From Prinia subflava (lineage: Eukaryota > Chordata > Aves > Passeriformes > Cisticolidae), in NCBI RefSeq assembly GCF_021018805.1, contig NC_086259.1, forward strand, positions 15,643,501-15,707,500: 64,000 nt of DNA, read 5' to 3'. The notes below the pieces were generated by a model, which was not told where the DNA came from, did no database searches, and saw only the letters and a program-made list of their open reading frames with translations. A program made the position numbers and the translations under genes. Positions 62,371-64,000 of this stretch are shown piece after piece. Within the stretch, counting starts at the first letter, position 1, and every line of letters begins with the position of its first letter.

Positions 62371-62376
62371 TTTAAT
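62371..62376 (-). terminator. Candidate poly(A) signal ATTAAA
   Basis: The minus strand reads GAAATTAAAGATTTC. ATTAAA is the commonest variant signal. Cleavage would fall near 62345-62360, and a U/GU-rich stretch follows at the expected distance. A hexamer alone is weak evidence, and the match gains weight only from its surroundings. Confidence 0.4.
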
Positions 62377-62500
62377 TTCTAATGAGCTTTAAAGGATTTG
62401 AGAGTCGATTTTTTTTTTTAACAAACCAGTTCAAGTACATGCCTTCAGATTATAAAAGTACCTGAAATTGCCTAGAATATCAGCATGCATAGCTTGTTAA

Positions 62501-62553
62501 TATTTACATATATTTACATGGGAAAACAAGAGAAAGATCTACAGTTATTTACA
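62501..62553 (-). promoter_or_regulatory. Cluster of three Pumilio-type response elements
   Basis: Three perfect UGUAAAUA words on the minus strand (62546-62553, 62511-62518, 62501-62508) lie within 53 bases and 130-180 bases upstream of the proposed poly(A) signal. PUF-family proteins (PUM1/PUM2) bind UGUANAUA in 3' UTRs to repress or destabilise mRNAs. Binding is inferred from the consensus only. Confidence 0.4.
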
Positions 62554-63266
62554 GTCTACATAGGAGAAGAGAAAGGCAGCATAATTGTATTTTCTAAAAT
62601 ACAGTAGTTGAATAGTCAGCACATGCATATTAAGATATATTTGCATGATAGAACGCAAATGTTTTAAGACATACCTTTTAAACTCCCTATGCTAAGGTAT
62701 AGCATAATAAAGGTAATTTTTTTGTGTTTTGTTTCTAATCTATTTGCATCAAGTGCTTTAAAATGTTCACTAACACAGCGGCAGCATTATTTACCCTGGC
62801 AATTAAAGCAACAGTACACACGATAATTTCCTACTAACTAGCAACAAGCTGCTGGTGAATGAAATATCTATTGTTTCTCATTATCCATCGACCAACATAC
62901 AGGGATCTCTCCTTGTAAAGGCAGTGCCTAAGCTATCACCATTAATTATAGAAGTAATATAAATGAGACTCTACAGTATGTACTAAATGAAATATTAACA
63001 AGACCAGTGTCTTTGAGCCTGAAAGATGCACTAACAGGGCACACTTTACAGCAGGCTATCTATGAAAAATCACACATACATAATACAGGAGTGCCTGGCT
63101 TACAGCTCTAAGCCTAGACTTTAGAGGCCTGTTTGCTAGATCTGTATTATTGCAAAATACATTCCCTTAATTAGTTTCTGGAAGACAGAGTTGGTAGTTA
63201 CTTTCTTACCATGATACTTCCCCATCATAACACCCTGTGGTTTTTCGATGCATTGTGTTATTGAAC

Positions 63267-63308
63267 TGTGTGTGTCTGTGTGTGTATGTGCATATGTGTG
63301 CGTGTGTA
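63267..63308. repeat. Interrupted (TG)n microsatellite
   Basis: TG units interrupted by C and A (TGTC, TATG, CATA, TGCG) over about 42 bases. Confidence 0.9.
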
Positions 63309-63762
63309 TCAACAGATGAAAAATAGACTTTATCCTTAAAACCTAAACAAACAGCTCATTAAATATCTGTCCCAAAAGGTCACTTCCTTAAAAAGCAGTG
63401 TGTTGTGTGGCTTTTCTTTTTTTTTTTCACTCACGTCTGAAATAAAATTCAGTCTAAAAAATTATCTGTGCAATGAAGGAAGAAGCCAAATATCAGCATT
63501 GCAATGCTATTCTTTGCAATAATACATATGAAAAAGTCTAAATTTGGACTAGTAATAGTATTAAAAAGCTATATAAATATATACAGCATATACAGTACTG
63601 TATGTATACATACATTTATATAAAGTATATATATAATTAAAATACAGCAAAACCATAAAACATTTCAATTCAGCACAAGTTAATAACAGAAGTGATTTCA
63701 ATTTCTGTGTATGCCCAAACACCAGTCAGACTAGTTCTGATGATTTAGTTGCAGCAGTGTAT

Positions 63763-64000
63763 TTAATCTCTCGTTTTTGGCAGGATATGTTTAGTGTCAA
63801 CAACCTGTTTGCTGAACTCTTTAAATTGCCCTTGCCCAGAAGAATCCACCTTTTGCTGGCAGGTTTTGTGTCTCAGGAGGATTTCCAGTCCTCCACAGGA
63901 TTTCCAGTTTGACTGTGGCCAACAAGTTGTGATAGAATTCGTATTTGTGATCGTGTTTGTATAAATGTGCAGCACAGAAGCTGAGCTGCCACGGATGTTG
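63763..64000 (-). CDS. Possible 3'-terminal coding exon, unidentified
   Basis: On the minus strand one frame is open from the window edge to TAA at 63763-63765, 78 codons without a stop. Its end reads QVVDTKHILPKTRD, with SCGGLEILLRHKTCQQK further in. There is no in-frame ATG in the visible part, so it would have to be a partial gene or an exon entered by splicing. Possible acceptor AGs exist (for example after TTGGCCACAG), but their pyrimidine tracts are poor. A 12-base tandem copy (AGGATTTCCAGT on the plus strand, 63878-63889 and 63897-63908) lies inside the frame, which argues against strong protein constraint. I do not recognise the protein, and it may equally be untranslated 3' sequence. 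Confidence 0.2.
   Translation of the reverse strand, partial: NIRGSSASVLHIYTNTITNTNSITTCWPQSNWKSCGGLEILLRHKTCQQKVDSSGQGQFKEFSKQVVDTKHILPKTRD

Larger units (their letters stand above)
62350..63762 (-). other. Candidate 3' untranslated region of a minus-strand gene
   Basis: About 1.4 kb of A/T-rich, repeat-poor sequence. Read on the minus strand it follows a stop codon at 63763-63765 and ends with an ATTAAA signal and a U-rich downstream stretch. It holds four perfect UGUANAUA words, at 63578-63585, 62546-62553, 62511-62518 and 62501-62508. I found none on the plus strand, so the signal is strand-asymmetric. A TG microsatellite sits inside. This is the layout of a long regulated vertebrate 3' UTR. 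The gene lies mainly beyond the right edge and is not identified, and a non-coding RNA is an alternative. Confidence 0.4.

Noticed and set aside
62705..62730. Plus-strand AATAAA followed by a T/GT-rich stretch, a competing poly(A) signal
   Set aside because: No supporting upstream exon or strand-biased elements on the plus strand. The minus-strand reading has more consistent signals, though this hexamer keeps the call uncertain.

Overview
This window looks like vertebrate nuclear DNA, most likely from a bird and quite possibly a songbird. It holds several decayed pieces of the CR1 retrotransposon 3' end with the wording typical of avian genomes: a 3' end close to 'ccaacccaaaccattctgtg', and phrases such as 'ggccctggcacaggttg'. 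Repeat density is low, there are long A/T-rich stretches, CpG is scarce except in a few patches, and microsatellites are short. No operons, ribosome-binding sites, rRNA, tRNA or CRISPR structures were seen, so prokaryotic or phage categories do not apply.

I found no convincing protein-coding exon in positions 1-62,000. The longest open frames (about 100-176 codons) are what chance predicts in 64 kb. They have low-complexity or random composition, often begin at non-ATG codons, overlap repeats, and resemble no family I recognise. The stretch is best read as intergenic or intronic 'gene desert' DNA. Within it are several islands that look like conserved regulatory DNA: CpGs kept in an otherwise CpG-poor background, TAATTA/TAATCC homeodomain words, TALE-type TGACAG words and short perfect dyads. 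The best candidates are 8905-9290, 17215-18260, 25321-25640, 28050-28470, 34130-34420, 37540-37870, 39540-39630, 41941-42190, 44740-44960, 48660-48890, 58740-59240 and 60050-60260. Conservation itself cannot be seen from one sequence, so these calls are inferences.

The right end (62,350-64,000) differs from the rest. Read on the minus strand it has the layout of a transcript 3' end: a frame open from the window edge to a TAA at 63763-63765, about 1.4 kb of A/T-rich sequence with four perfect Pumilio-type UGUANAUA elements (none on the plus strand), then an ATTAAA signal at 62371-62376 followed by a U-rich stretch. This is the most gene-like part of the window. The gene is not identified, and the open frame may itself be untranslated.

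Mobile elements are six CR1 fragments (three per strand), one MIR-type SINE relic near 38750-38835, and three loci carrying a dyad-like 'cattgaagtcaatgg' motif that may come from an old dispersed repeat. Simple repeats include a 90-bp homopyrimidine tract (5491-5580), an (ATT)n array (16405-16460), and TA/TATG, CAA, AAAC, GGTT and TG tracts. I did not find a previously undescribed biological system.
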